Positions 25,486 through 33,934 of a stretch of DNA of 64,000 bases are shown here, piece after piece. Source of the stretch: Microvirga mediterraneensis (GTDB lineage: Bacteria; Pseudomonadota; Alphaproteobacteria; Rhizobiales; Beijerinckiaceae); NCBI RefSeq assembly GCF_013520865.1, contig NZ_JACDXJ010000001.1:2409001-2473000 (forward strand), given 5' to 3'. The notes under the pieces were generated by a model. The model made no database searches, was not told the origin of the DNA, and saw only the letters and a program-made list of their open reading frames with translations. A program made the translations under genes and the position numbers. How positions within the stretch are numbered: the first letter of the stretch is position 1; every line of letters starts with the position of its first letter.

Positions 25486-27800
25486 AGTCTGACACCAACG
25501 CCGCACTGACGAACCGTCGTGAAACCGTCACGAAGCCGAGAGCAAAACGATCTCCGAAGAACGAGAACGCGGAGAACGAAGTGCGCAGCGCGATCGCCCT
25601 GAAAGAGGTGGAGACCATCAGCGAGGCTCCGTTGCCGAAGGCGCCGCCGGATATCGAGCTCGACGGGGCGGTGCTGCGGAAGTTCCCCCAGCGTTTCATC
25701 AATCGCGAGCTGTCCTGGCTTGAGTTCAACCGCCGGGTCTTCGAGGAGGCATCGAACCGCAACCACCCGCTCCTGGAGCAGCTGCGCTTCCTGTCGATCT
25801 CGGCCGACAACCTGGACGAGTTCTTCATGGTCCGCGTCGCGGGCCTGATCGGGCAGGTGCGCTCGGGCGTCGCCACGACCTCGCAGGACGGGCTCACGCC
25901 GCAGGAGCAGCTGGCGAAGATCTCCGTGGCCGTCTCCCACCTCGCCTCGGATCAGCAGCGACGCTGGCGCGAGCTGCGCGATGCGCTCCTGGAGGAGGGC
26001 ATCGTCCTCACCGAGGGGGCGGGGCTGACGAAGGCCGAGGCCTCCTGGCTCGAGGATTACTTCCTCAACCATGTCTTCCCGGTGCTGACGCCGCTCGCCA
26101 TTGATCCGGCGCATCCCTTTCCGTTCATTCCCAATCTCGGCTCGTCCATCGCCCTCAAACTGGTGCGCCAGAGCGACGGCAAGGTGCTGAACGCGCTGAT
26201 CCGCCTGCCGTCGCGGGCGGAACGCTTCATCCGCCTGCCCGATTTCGCCGAGACGGGCGCAACCCGCTTCATCGCCCTGGAGCAGATGATCGTGCTCTAT
26301 ACGAGCCGCCTGTTCCCCGGCTACGCGGTGCAGGGGCAGGGCGCCTTCCGGGTCATCCGCGATTCCGACATCGAGGTGGAGGAGGAGGCCGAGGATCTCG
26401 TGCGCCTGTTCGAGACGGCGCTCAAGCAGCGCCGTCGGGGCAGCGTGATCCGGCTGGAGGTCGAGGCGGCCATGCCCGAGGATCTGCGCCTCTTCGTGGC
26501 CGAGGAAATGGAAGTGTCCAAGGACGAGGTCTTCGTCGTCGAGGGCATGATGGGCCTGCGGGACCTGTCGCAGCTCGTCGCCCTGGAACGGCCCGACCTC
26601 AAGTTCAAGCCCTACAATCCGCGCTTCCCGGAGCGCATCCGCGAGCATAGCGGCGATTGCTTCGCGGCGATCCGCGAGAAGGACATCATCGTCCACCATC
26701 CCTACGAATCCTTCGACGCGGTGGTGCAGTTCCTGCGTCAGGCCGCGCGCGATCCGAACGTGGTGGCGATCAAGCAGACGCTCTACCGCACCTCGTCGGA
26801 TTCCCCCATCGTGGCGGCGCTCGCCGAGGCCGCCGAGGCGGGCAAATCCGTCACCGCCCTCGTGGAGCTGAAGGCCCGCTTCGACGAGGAGGCCAATATC
26901 CGCTGGGCGCGCGACCTGGAGCGCGCCGGCGCCCAGGTGGTGTTCGGCTTCATCGAGCTGAAGACGCACGCCAAGCTGTCCATGGTCGTGCGCCGCGAAG
27001 GCAGCCAGCTCATCACCTATTGCCATGTGGGCACGGGCAACTACCACCCGATCACCGCGCGCATCTACACCGACCTGTCCTATTTCACCGCCGATCCGGT
27101 GATCGGCCGGGATGTATCGCGCATCTTCAACTTCGTGACCGGCTACGCGGAACCTGCTGAGCTGGAGCGCATGGCGGTGTCGCCGCTTACCCTCAAGAAG
27201 CGGCTGCTGCAGCACATCGAGGAGGAGGTGGCCCATGCCAAGGCGGGGCGGCCGGGGTCGATCTGGGGCAAGTGCAACTCGCTCGTGGACGCCGACATCA
27301 TCGACGCGCTCTACGATGCAAGCGCCGCGGGCGTGCAGGTGGATCTCATCGTGCGCGGCATCTGCTGCCTCAGGCCGGGCATCAAGGGCCTGTCGGAGAA
27401 CATCCGGGTCAAGTCCATCGTCGGGCGCTTCCTGGAGCACACCCGCATCTATGCCTTCGGCAACGGGCAGGCGCTGCCGAACAACAAGGCCCATGTCTAC
27501 ATCTCGTCCGCCGACCTCATGTCGCGCAACCTCGACCGTCGCGTCGAGGCCCTGATGCCGATCCTCAACCCGACCGTGCACCAGCAGGTGCTCGACCAGA
27601 TCATGCTCGCCAACCTCCTCGACAACGAGCAGAGCTGGACCGTGCTGCCCGACGGGTCGAGCCAGCGGGTCGTGCCGGCCAAGGGCGAGGAACCATTCAA
27701 CGCTCACAAGTATTTCATGACAAATCCGAGTCTGTCGGGCCGTGGCAAATCCCTCAAAACCTCCAGTCCCAAGGCGCTCGCCAAGCGCGGGCAACGCTGA
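25482..27800 (+). CDS. ppk: polyphosphate kinase 1
   Basis: A 772-residue PPK1 of normal length plus a 60-residue charged leader. It polymerises the ATP gamma-phosphate into polyphosphate, reversibly. The N-domain is [19 protein letters not shown], the head domain [10 protein letters not shown]. His496 ([10 protein letters not shown]) and His653 (RFLEHTRIY) match E. coli His435 (phosphorylated) and His592, with identical spacing of 157 residues. The GTG start overlaps the hdaA TGA (GTGA). It is followed at once by ppx, so synthesis and degradation share one transcript. Confidence 0.97.
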   Translation: MKSDTNAALTNRRETVTKPRAKRSPKNENAENEVRSAIALKEVETISEAPLPKAPPDIELDGAVLRKFPQRFINRELSWLEFNRRVFEEASNRNHPLLEQLRFLSISADNLDEFFMVRVAGLIGQVRSGVATTSQDGLTPQEQLAKISVAVSHLASDQQRRWRELRDALLEEGIVLTEGAGLTKAEASWLEDYFLNHVFPVLTPLAIDPAHPFPFIPNLGSSIALKLVRQSDGKVLNALIRLPSRAERFIRLPDFAETGATRFIALEQMIVLYTSRLFPGYAVQGQGAFRVIRDSDIEVEEEAEDLVRLFETALKQRRRGSVIRLEVEAAMPEDLRLFVAEEMEVSKDEVFVVEGMMGLRDLSQLVALERPDLKFKPYNPRFPERIREHSGDCFAAIREKDIIVHHPYESFDAVVQFLRQAARDPNVVAIKQTLYRTSSDSPIVAALAEAAEAGKSVTALVELKARFDEEANIRWARDLERAGAQVVFGFIELKTHAKLSMVVRREGSQLITYCHVGTGNYHPITARIYTDLSYFTADPVIGRDVSRIFNFVTGYAEPAELERMAVSPLTLKKRLLQHIEEEVAHAKAGRPGSIWGKCNSLVDADIIDALYDASAAGVQVDLIVRGICCLRPGIKGLSENIRVKSIVGRFLEHTRIYAFGNGQALPNNKAHVYISSADLMSRNLDRRVEALMPILNPTVHQQVLDQIMLANLLDNEQSWTVLPDGSSQRVVPAKGEEPFNAHKYFMTNPSLSGRGKSLKTSSPKALAKRGQR

Positions 27801-27801
27801 C

Positions 27802-29322
27802 ATGCAGGCCGTGAGCCAGGAGGCCCAGGGGCGGCTCAAGATCGGCCGCCCCGTGGCCATCATCGATATCGGGTCGAACTCCGTGCGCCTCGTGGCCTAT
27901 GAGGGGCTCTCCCGCGCCGTCACGCCGATCTACAACGAGAAGGTCCTCTGCGGCCTCGGCCGCCATGTGGCGACCACCGGCCGCCTGGACGACGAGGCCG
28001 TGGACCGGGCCCTGCGGGCCCTCGCCCGGTTCCGCGTCCTGTGCGACACGATGCATGTGTCCGAGGTCTTCGTGCTGGCCACCGCCGCCGCGCGCGACGC
28101 CTCCAACGGCCCCGCCTTCCTGGAGGCGGCCGCGGAAGCCTGCGGCCAGCCGATCAGCCTGCTCTCCGGGGCCGAGGAGGCGAGGGCCTCCGCCCTCGGC
28201 GTCATCGCGGGCTTCCACGCGCCGGACGGCATGGTCGGCGACATGGGCGGCGGCAGCCTGGAACTGGTCGACGTGCGGGGCTCCCGGGTCGGGCAGGGGA
28301 TCACCATGCCGCTCGGCGGCCTCGCCCTGCAGGACGTCAGCGGCGGCTCGCTCAAGCGGGCCCAGCGGATCGTGCGCGAGGCCCTGGAACGCGCCCCGGA
28401 ATACCTGGAAGACCTGCACGGCCGCACCTTCTACGCGGTCGGCGGCACCTGGCGCGCCTTGGCGCGGCTGCACCAGGCGGCACGGGATTACCCGCTCCAC
28501 GTGATGCACGGCTACATCATCGACCCGGATGACGGCCTCGACTTCCTGCACCTCGTCGAGGAGGCCGATTCCAAGACCCTGAAGGACATCGAGAGCATTT
28601 CCGAGGCCCGGCGTCCGCTCCTAGCCTATGGGGCCATCGTGCTGGAGGAGATCATCCGCCTCGGCGAGCCCAAGGAGGTCGCCATCTCGGCCTTCGGCGT
28701 GCGCGAAGGCGTTCTGTTCGACAGGCTCGACCCGGAGACGCGCGAGCGCGACCCGCTGCTCGCCGCCGCCAGCGACCTCAACCTCCTGCGCTCCCGCTCG
28801 CCCCGCCACGGGGTGGAGCTGTGCCAGTGGACCGAAGCCTTCATCAAAAGCCTGGGCCTGCCGGAGACGGACAACGACACCCGCCTGCGCCAGGCAGCCT
28901 GCCTCCTGGCCGATATCGGCTGGCGGGCGCATCCCGACTACCGGGGCGAGCAGAGCCTCAACCTGATCGCCTATGGAGCCTTCGCCGGGCTCGACCACCC
29001 GGGCCGGGCCTATCTGGCCCTGTCGATCTTCTTCCGCCACGAGGGGCTTTCGCCCGACAAGGTCTCCTCGCGGATCAAGTCTCTTGCCGGTCCCCGGCTC
29101 CTCGAGCGGGCGCGGCTGCTCGCCGCCCTGATGCGCATCGCCTATCCGGTCTCGGTCGCCATGGAGGGGATCCTGCCCCAGGCTCCCCTCACGGCCCGTG
29201 GCAGCCAGATCGTGCTCAGCCTGCCCGCCGGCCTGGGGCCGCTCGCCAATGAGCGCCTCTCGGGCCGCCTTCGCGGTCTGGGCAAGCTCCTCAACATGGA
29301 TCCCGTCGTCGAAATCCACTAG
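27802..29322 (+). CDS. ppx: exopolyphosphatase / Ppx-GppA phosphatase
   Basis: A 506-residue actin-fold phosphatase. Domain I has AIIDIGSNSVRLVAYEG, then ATAAARDASNG and SGAEEARASALGV. Domain II has VGDMGGGSLEL and FYAVGGTWRALARL. The C-terminal HD-like domain starts near residue 340. It removes terminal phosphate from polyphosphate and may also act on pppGpp. The ATG at 27802 lies 1 nt after the ppk stop; a GTG at 27742 inside ppk would add 20 residues and is less likely. Confidence 0.93.
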   Translation: MQAVSQEAQGRLKIGRPVAIIDIGSNSVRLVAYEGLSRAVTPIYNEKVLCGLGRHVATTGRLDDEAVDRALRALARFRVLCDTMHVSEVFVLATAAARDASNGPAFLEAAAEACGQPISLLSGAEEARASALGVIAGFHAPDGMVGDMGGGSLELVDVRGSRVGQGITMPLGGLALQDVSGGSLKRAQRIVREALERAPEYLEDLHGRTFYAVGGTWRALARLHQAARDYPLHVMHGYIIDPDDGLDFLHLVEEADSKTLKDIESISEARRPLLAYGAIVLEEIIRLGEPKEVAISAFGVREGVLFDRLDPETRERDPLLAAASDLNLLRSRSPRHGVELCQWTEAFIKSLGLPETDNDTRLRQAACLLADIGWRAHPDYRGEQSLNLIAYGAFAGLDHPGRAYLALSIFFRHEGLSPDKVSSRIKSLAGPRLLERARLLAALMRIAYPVSVAMEGILPQAPLTARGSQIVLSLPAGLGPLANERLSGRLRGLGKLLNMDPVVEIH

Positions 29323-29411
29323 AACGCCATCATCGGTCGCGGGCGAAGCTGATCGACTTCCGACCCGTGCATGATTAAGGCTTTACAGAGCAAGGGACTT
29401 CAATACTTTCT

Positions 29412-29427
29412 CTTCCCAAGTGGGAAG
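29412..29427 (+). promoter_or_regulatory. 7-bp palindrome in the leader of the 2OG oxygenase gene
   Basis: CTTCCCA-AG-TGGGAAG lies 25 nt before the start codon. It could be an operator or a leader hairpin. Confidence 0.35.
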
Positions 29428-29451
29428 GAAGCTTAGCCTTTGGGGACAACT

Positions 29452-30075
29452 ATGGAATTGATCGACCTTACAGCCGTTCGCAACGCCGAGCGGTCCAGCG
29501 AGCCCTACAACTACGTTCTGGCCTCGAACCTTCTGAAGCAGGACAAGATCGACGACCTGCGGCGGGATTTTCCCGACATCAACAAGCCCGGCTACCTGAC
29601 GGTGGACGAGGTCAAGCTTCACGGCAACTTCAAGAAGCTCATCGAGGAGCTGGAAGGCCCCGAGCTGACCGAGGAGCTGTCCAAGAAATTCGGCCTGGAC
29701 CTGCACCAGTATCCGCGCCTGACGACCATCATGAAGAAGTCGCAGCCCAAATACGGGTCCATCCACACGGACGGCCCGTCCAAGGTCATGACCATGCTGG
29801 TCTACATGAACGACGAGTGGCAGCAGGACGAGGGCGGTCGCCTGCGCGTCCTCTACGACGACAAGAACTACGACAAGTTCAAGCTGGAAGTGCCGCCCGT
29901 CATGGGCACCATGTTCGCCTTCCTGCGCTCGGACAATTCCTGGCACGGCCACCTGCCGTTCTCCGGCGAACGCCGCGTGGTCCAGATCGCCTGGGTCAAG
30001 AGCCAGGCCGACGTGGACCGCAAGAAGAAGCACAACAAGCTTGCCCAGGTCTTCAAGGGCATTTTCGGACGGTAA
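29452..30075 (+). CDS. 2OG-Fe(II) oxygenase family protein
   Basis: A 207-residue cytoplasmic protein with the double-stranded beta-helix Fe(II) facial triad: His105 and Asp107 (SIHTDGPSK), His165 or His167 (SWHGHLPF), and Arg174/175 in GERRVVQIAW for 2-oxoglutarate. It resembles prolyl-4-hydroxylase-type or PKHD-type oxygenases; the substrate is unknown. The C-terminus is strongly basic (DRKKKHNKLAQVFKG). The start at 29452 has GGGGACAAC upstream. It lies alone between ppx and a Nudix gene. Confidence 0.8.
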   Translation: MELIDLTAVRNAERSSEPYNYVLASNLLKQDKIDDLRRDFPDINKPGYLTVDEVKLHGNFKKLIEELEGPELTEELSKKFGLDLHQYPRLTTIMKKSQPKYGSIHTDGPSKVMTMLVYMNDEWQQDEGGRLRVLYDDKNYDKFKLEVPPVMGTMFAFLRSDNSWHGHLPFSGERRVVQIAWVKSQADVDRKKKHNKLAQVFKGIFGR

Positions 30076-30100
30076 GGACGTTTTCCGAACCGATTTCTCT

Positions 30101-30130
30101 CGTCATGGCCGGGCTTGCCCCGGCCATTTG
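30101..30130. repeat. half-unit of family B palindrome
   Basis: CGTCATGGCCGGGCTTGCC pairs with CCGGCCA. It sits in the oxygenase/Nudix gap. Confidence 0.6.
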
Positions 30131-30145
30131 CGTATTGGAGCCGCC

Positions 30146-30688
30146 ATGCCGCCGGATATCAGAGCCACCGCAACGCGCATCGTCTACGAGAACCGATGGA
30201 TGCGGGTGCGGGAGGATGCAATCGTCCGTCAGGACGGGTCGCCCGGTATTTATGGCGTCGTCGAGAAGACGGACTTCGCGATCATCGCCCCGGTCGATGA
30301 CGGCAGGATCCACCTGGTGGAGCAGTACCGCTACCCGGTACAGGGCCGCTATTGGGAATTGCCGCAGGGGTCCTGGGAAGATGCCCCGGGCACAAATCCG
30401 CTGGAACTGGCCCGCGCCGAACTGCGCGAGGAGACTGGGCTAACAGCCGAGACCATGCTGTCCGTAGGTCACCTGTTCGAATGCTACGGATATTCGAACC
30501 AGGGTTTCCACATTTACCTCGCGCAGGGGCTTCGGCAGGGCGAGGCCCGACGTGAGCGCACCGAGCAGGACATGATCAGCCGTGCCTTCCCGCTCGATCA
30601 GGTCACCGCCATGATCACAGAAGGCGTCATCAAGGACGCGGCGACGGTGGCAACCATCGGACTGCTGCGGCTGAAGGGGCTCATTTAA
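30146..30688 (+). CDS. Nudix hydrolase (ADP-ribose pyrophosphatase-like)
   Basis: A 180-residue Nudix enzyme. The N-terminal beta-region includes ENRWMRVREDAI. VEQYRYPVQGRYWELPQGSW matches the ADP-ribose/GDP-mannose pyrophosphatase subgroup. The Nudix helix is ELARAELREETGL, with the REXXEE glutamates for Mg2+. It probably hydrolyses a nucleoside diphosphate-sugar such as ADP-ribose. The ATG at 30146 follows TTGGAG. Confidence 0.88.
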   Translation: MPPDIRATATRIVYENRWMRVREDAIVRQDGSPGIYGVVEKTDFAIIAPVDDGRIHLVEQYRYPVQGRYWELPQGSWEDAPGTNPLELARAELREETGLTAETMLSVGHLFECYGYSNQGFHIYLAQGLRQGEARRERTEQDMISRAFPLDQVTAMITEGVIKDAATVATIGLLRLKGLI

Positions 30689-30771
30689 TCAAAGTAGTAA
30701 CTGTCAATCGCGTCGGAGCGTGTTACTTTGTGGCAAAAGTATCAACCGCTCGACGAATGCACAAGGCACCT

Positions 30772-31251
30772 ATGTCCTATCCCTATGCGCGTACCTTGAC
30801 AGCAGCAGCCTGCCTTTTGGGACTAATGACCTGTGAGGCAATAAGTCGGCCAAGCGTTGGGCTTGCTAAGGACAGCAGGGAAGTAGCAGCGATTCATCCA
30901 GCTAACCTCCCCACCAGAGAGGAGGTCAGAGAGCGGATCATGGCCGCAGCAAAGTCATGCTGGCTCAACAATAAGTCTCAGGCTTTCTCAGGATTGGCGC
31001 TACGCACCAACGATAAGCATCCGATCGTCCCATATGGTTATTACCTGACTTTTAGCGGTCCTAAGAACTCTCCTCGTTACTTGAATATTCATATCATCCC
31101 TGCTGATGATCCTGATGGAGGTTACATGGTTTATGTCGATCAGGAGAGCAGGAATATGGATGCCGTTAACGCAATCAGAGGAGCCATCGAACGGCTTGAG
31201 GCGAAATACCAAAAAGGTTGGTTTCAAAATCCAAGCCAGCCCTTGTGCTAG
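30772..31251 (+). CDS. orphan exported protein, atypical composition
   Basis: A protein of about 159 residues has a hydrophobic leader (MSYPYARTLTAAACLLGLMT) that is a probable signal peptide. The mature domain contains KSCWLNN, YGYYLTFSGPKNSPRYLNIHI, GGYMVYVDQ, NAIRGAIERLEAKY and a C-terminal Cys. GC content is clearly lower than in the flanking genes and codon use differs (TCA, TTA, ATA are frequent), which suggests recent acquisition. No family is recognised. The start is uncertain: ATG at 30772 gives the cleanest leader; GTG 30730 and ATG 30757 are in frame. Confidence 0.6.
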   Translation: MSYPYARTLTAAACLLGLMTCEAISRPSVGLAKDSREVAAIHPANLPTREEVRERIMAAAKSCWLNNKSQAFSGLALRTNDKHPIVPYGYYLTFSGPKNSPRYLNIHIIPADDPDGGYMVYVDQESRNMDAVNAIRGAIERLEAKYQKGWFQNPSQPLC

Positions 31252-31268
31252 CCCGACGAAGCCAGCCT

Positions 31269-32423
31269 TCACAGAATCTCGCGCAGCCTTACCCGCCCGC
31301 GCTCCAGCACCAGCCCGAGTTCGCCGTTCTTCAGCGCAATCGCCTTCTCGCCGAAGAGCCTGCGGCGCCAGCCGTGCAGGGATGGCACGTCGGCTTCATC
31401 GCTGTCGGCGATGGCTTCCAGCTCCTCGACGGTGGCGATGATCTTGGGCGCGACGCCCTCCTGCTCGGATACAGCCTTGAGCAGCACCTTCAGCAGGTCC
31501 ACGACGGAGCCGGTATTGGAGCGGCCGCGGCTGCGCTCCGGAACCGGGATCGTCGCCATGTCGCGAGAGAGCGCGCGTTCCACCGCGTCCAGGATCTCGC
31601 CCCCGGTGCGGGAGCGCTCGAAACCGTTGGGGATGGTGCGCAGGCGGCCCAAAGCCTCCACGCTGCGCGGAGCCGAGGTAGCGATGTCGATCACCGCGTC
31701 GTCCTTGAGGATGCGCCCACGGGGCACGTCCCGCCCTTGCGCCTCGCGCTCGCGCCAGGCGGAGACTTCCATGAGCACGGCGATCTCGCGCGGCTTGCGC
31801 AGGCGGCCCGCGAGGCGGCGCCAGGCATTGCCGGGATCGGCCTGATAGGTCTCGGGCGAGGTGAGGATCGCCATCTCCTCGGCGAGCCAGTCGAGCCGGC
31901 CGTTCGTCTGCAGCTGCTCCATCAGCGCCTCGTAGACCTTCACCAGATGGGTGACGTCCGAGAGGGCGTAGGTGAGCTGCGCATCCGTGAGCGGGCGGCG
32001 CGACCAGTCGGTGAAGCGGGAGGATTTGTCGATCTTGGCCTTGGCGAGATCGTTGGCGAGCTGCTCGTAGGATACCGAATCCCCGTAGCCGCACACCATG
32101 GCGGCGACCTGGGTGTCGAAGAGGGGCGTGGGCACGATGCCGCCGAGGTTCCAGACGATCTCCAGGTCCTGCCGGGCCGAATGGAAGACTTTTACCACGT
32201 TCGGGTCCGACATCAGCGCCATGAACGGGTCGAGGCTGATGCCCTCGGCCAGGGGGTCGATGAGACAGGCATCCGCAGGATCGGGGCCCGCCATCTGGAT
32301 CAGGCAGAGCTTCGGGTAATAGGTGGTCTCGCGCAGGAACTCCGTGTCGACGGTCACGAACGGATGCTGGCTGAGACGGGCGCAGGCGGCGGCCAGGGCG
32401 TCGGTGGAGGTGATCAGGTCCAT
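31269..32423 (-). CDS. rnd: ribonuclease D
   Basis: A 384-residue 3'-5' exoribonuclease for tRNA and stable-RNA trimming. The DEDD exonuclease domain has [11 protein letters not shown] (Asp26, Glu28), then [13 protein letters not shown] and [10 protein letters not shown]. One or two HRDC-like helical domains follow (about 210-380). It is convergent with the orphan gene 17 bp away. In relatives it stands next to aspS, as here, apart from the intervening gap. Confidence 0.93.
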   Translation of the reverse strand: MDLITSTDALAAACARLSQHPFVTVDTEFLRETTYYPKLCLIQMAGPDPADACLIDPLAEGISLDPFMALMSDPNVVKVFHSARQDLEIVWNLGGIVPTPLFDTQVAAMVCGYGDSVSYEQLANDLAKAKIDKSSRFTDWSRRPLTDAQLTYALSDVTHLVKVYEALMEQLQTNGRLDWLAEEMAILTSPETYQADPGNAWRRLAGRLRKPREIAVLMEVSAWREREAQGRDVPRGRILKDDAVIDIATSAPRSVEALGRLRTIPNGFERSRTGGEILDAVERALSRDMATIPVPERSRGRSNTGSVVDLLKVLLKAVSEQEGVAPKIIATVEELEAIADSDEADVPSLHGWRRRLFGEKAIALKNGELGLVLERGRVRLREIL

Positions 32424-32543
32424 GGAGCGTTCATAGCCTATCGGAAAGGGGCCCGCGAGTCCGTCCTCGCCGGACCCGCCGATTGTCGGAGGATAAGGTA
32501 AAGCTCCGCACGGACGGAAGGGATCAGGGGCAGGGACAGCCGG

Positions 32544-32957
32544 TCAGGCGCCAGCTTGGCCGCGGACAAGCTGCTTGGCAAGGAACTTGCGCCGTGCCTT
32601 CGCCTGCCGCTCGGCGCGCTTCACGAGCCAGTCGAGGATGTTGTGCTCGACCACGAGCCCGGTCTCCGCGTCTTCCAGGCGCTGGATCCGGTCGACCCGG
32701 AAGCCGCGATAGCCGTCCTCGGACAGGATGTCGATCCCGCCCAGCAGCATCTTGCCCGGCCCCACCTTCAGCTCGCGCGCCAGCACCCACCGCCGGCTTG
32801 GATGGCCGGCCTGGTCCACATAGTCGAGCTCCAGCGCGCCATCCAGCGGATAGACGTGCCAATTGCCCTCGATCCGCTCCTCGACGGGAGCGTTCCGGGC
32901 CGGTCTCAACAGGGATGTCGCAAGGGTGCTAACCATAGGAGTAATATGGGAATTCAC
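32544..32957 (-). CDS. small WYL-like domain protein
   Basis: A protein of up to 137 residues. The core resembles the beta-strand pattern of a WYL domain (WHVYPLDGALELDYVDQ, then RRWVLARELKVGP, then GYRGFRVDRIQRLED) without any DNA-binding domain. The C-terminus is a basic helix (KRAERQAKARRKFLAKQL). It might be a free ligand- or nucleic-acid-binding module. The start is either GTG 32957 or ATG 32936; neither has a good ribosome site. It lies 120 bp from rnd and points the same way. Confidence 0.6.
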   Translation of the reverse strand: MNSHITPMVSTLATSLLRPARNAPVEERIEGNWHVYPLDGALELDYVDQAGHPSRRWVLARELKVGPGKMLLGGIDILSEDGYRGFRVDRIQRLEDAETGLVVEHNILDWLVKRAERQAKARRKFLAKQLVRGQAGA

Positions 32958-33045
32958 CCTTTGTTCCGCAAGGATTTAAGTCGGGTGAAGAACGAGAAAG
33001 TCGTTGGAAAATAAGGGGCGAGCCGCCGGCGGCGCTGGTGCCGGC

Positions 33046-33250
33046 GTCTGCCAGTCAGGCATGAGGCCAGCGATGACGAGCGCGTGTCATTTCCGGCCGG
33101 AGCGGAGGGGAAGGGAATCCACCCACAGGCGCAACGCCATGGATCCCCTTCCCGCAGGGCGTGCGCCGGGGATGACATCGACCCGTCATGGCCGAGCTTG
33201 TTCCGGTCCCACGTCTCAACCCCAGGGCGCGCTCACGGCGTGGATGGCGC
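33046..33250. repeat. mosaic of palindromic intergenic repeats
   Basis: Part of the 977-bp gap 32958-33934. GGGGAAGGGAATCCA pairs with TGGATCCCCTTCCC. CCGGGGATGACATCG and CGTCATGGCCGAGC are further pieces of the palindrome families. No gene is supported. Confidence 0.55.
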
Positions 33251-33345
33251 GACGAGCCGACCCGCACGGCGAAGTTGGTAGGGTCGATTCACCCTGTCGG
33301 CGGAAGAGTCCGTGTTGGCGCGCCGCGCGACGTGCGGACCTATAT

Positions 33346-33360
33346 GTTCACGTTGTGTTC
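33346..33360 (+). promoter_or_regulatory. LexA (SOS) box-like site
   Basis: GTTC-ACGTTGT-GTTC fits GTTC-N7-GTTC, the direct-repeat operator known for alphaproteobacterial LexA. It ends one base before the -35 of the promoter at 33361, a position where a repressor would block RNA polymerase. Confidence 0.6.
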
Positions 33361-33389
33361 TTGACATCGCTTCTGACGTAAGATATATC
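33361..33389 (+). promoter_or_regulatory. strong sigma-70 promoter
   Basis: TTGACA (33361-33366), a 17-nt spacer and TATATC (33384-33389). Transcription should start near 33396. Confidence 0.7.
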
Positions 33390-33922
33390 GTTGCTTGTCC
33401 GGTCTCGCGAGGGACGCGCCCGAGGCGTCGGCGAAGGAGACCGGATACGGTTCTGGCCTCTGGCGGGAAAGACGCTGTTCCGCCATGCCGGGGTCCTGAG
33501 TGGAGGATACCGGGCGTCAAGACCTGTTCGGGCAGGATCGGCGCTGGGTCGCCGAAGCCTCGCCGGCACCGGTGCACCCGGGGCTGCGCGACAAGACGCG
33601 CCGTAGCGCCCTCTGAGGGTTTGTCCCTGATGGGCTGGAGAGCGAGGCTCAGGTTCGAAAAGCCGTGCGCGGGAGACCGGTTGTCTTCCCGTCCGGGCGG
33701 ATCTCCCGTCCCGACCCGATTTTCGCGCGCTCCGCTGGAGCGGGTGAAGACATCCAAGTCCCGCGCTTCCCTCAATTGATGAGACGAGCCAGGACCAGCC
33801 TAAAAGCCGCCAGCCCCGTCAGGGGAGGGAGCGCTTTTGCGCGGCTTCAATTCGTCCTTCCACCTTGACTTCCCCCGACTCCCATGGATGTTGCGCTTCA
33901 AATCGAACCAGCAGGCTTTCCC
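33390..33922 (+). other. structured leader or ncRNA between SOS-type promoter and aspS
   Basis: The predicted RNA opens with TCCGGTCTC (33398-33406), pairing perfectly with GAGACCGGA (33437-33445), with an inner GACGC/GCGTC hairpin. No frame in either direction gives a credible protein: candidates at 33312-33779, 33391-33606 and 33233-33775 (minus) are Arg/Pro/Gly-rich and featureless. No clear intrinsic terminator was seen before aspS, so this may be a 530-nt aspS leader, an ncRNA or a decayed gene. RNase P RNA and tmRNA hallmarks were not found. Confidence 0.4.
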
Positions 33923-33934
33923 ATGTCCGCCTCC

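Noticed and set aside
25332..27863. 843-codon open frame on the minus strand
   Set aside because: Antisense to ppk; no recognisable protein features.
33653..33666. AGGTTCGAAAAGCC as a tRNA fragment
   Set aside because: An isolated T-loop-like word with no cloverleaf.
33233..33779. Open frames on both strands in the rnd-aspS gap
   Set aside because: Arg/Pro/Gly-rich translations without domains, signal peptides or ribosome sites.
33396..33800. RNase P RNA or tmRNA
   Set aside because: The GAGGAAAGTCC/ACAGAA hallmarks of RNase P and the tag and T-arm of tmRNA were not found.
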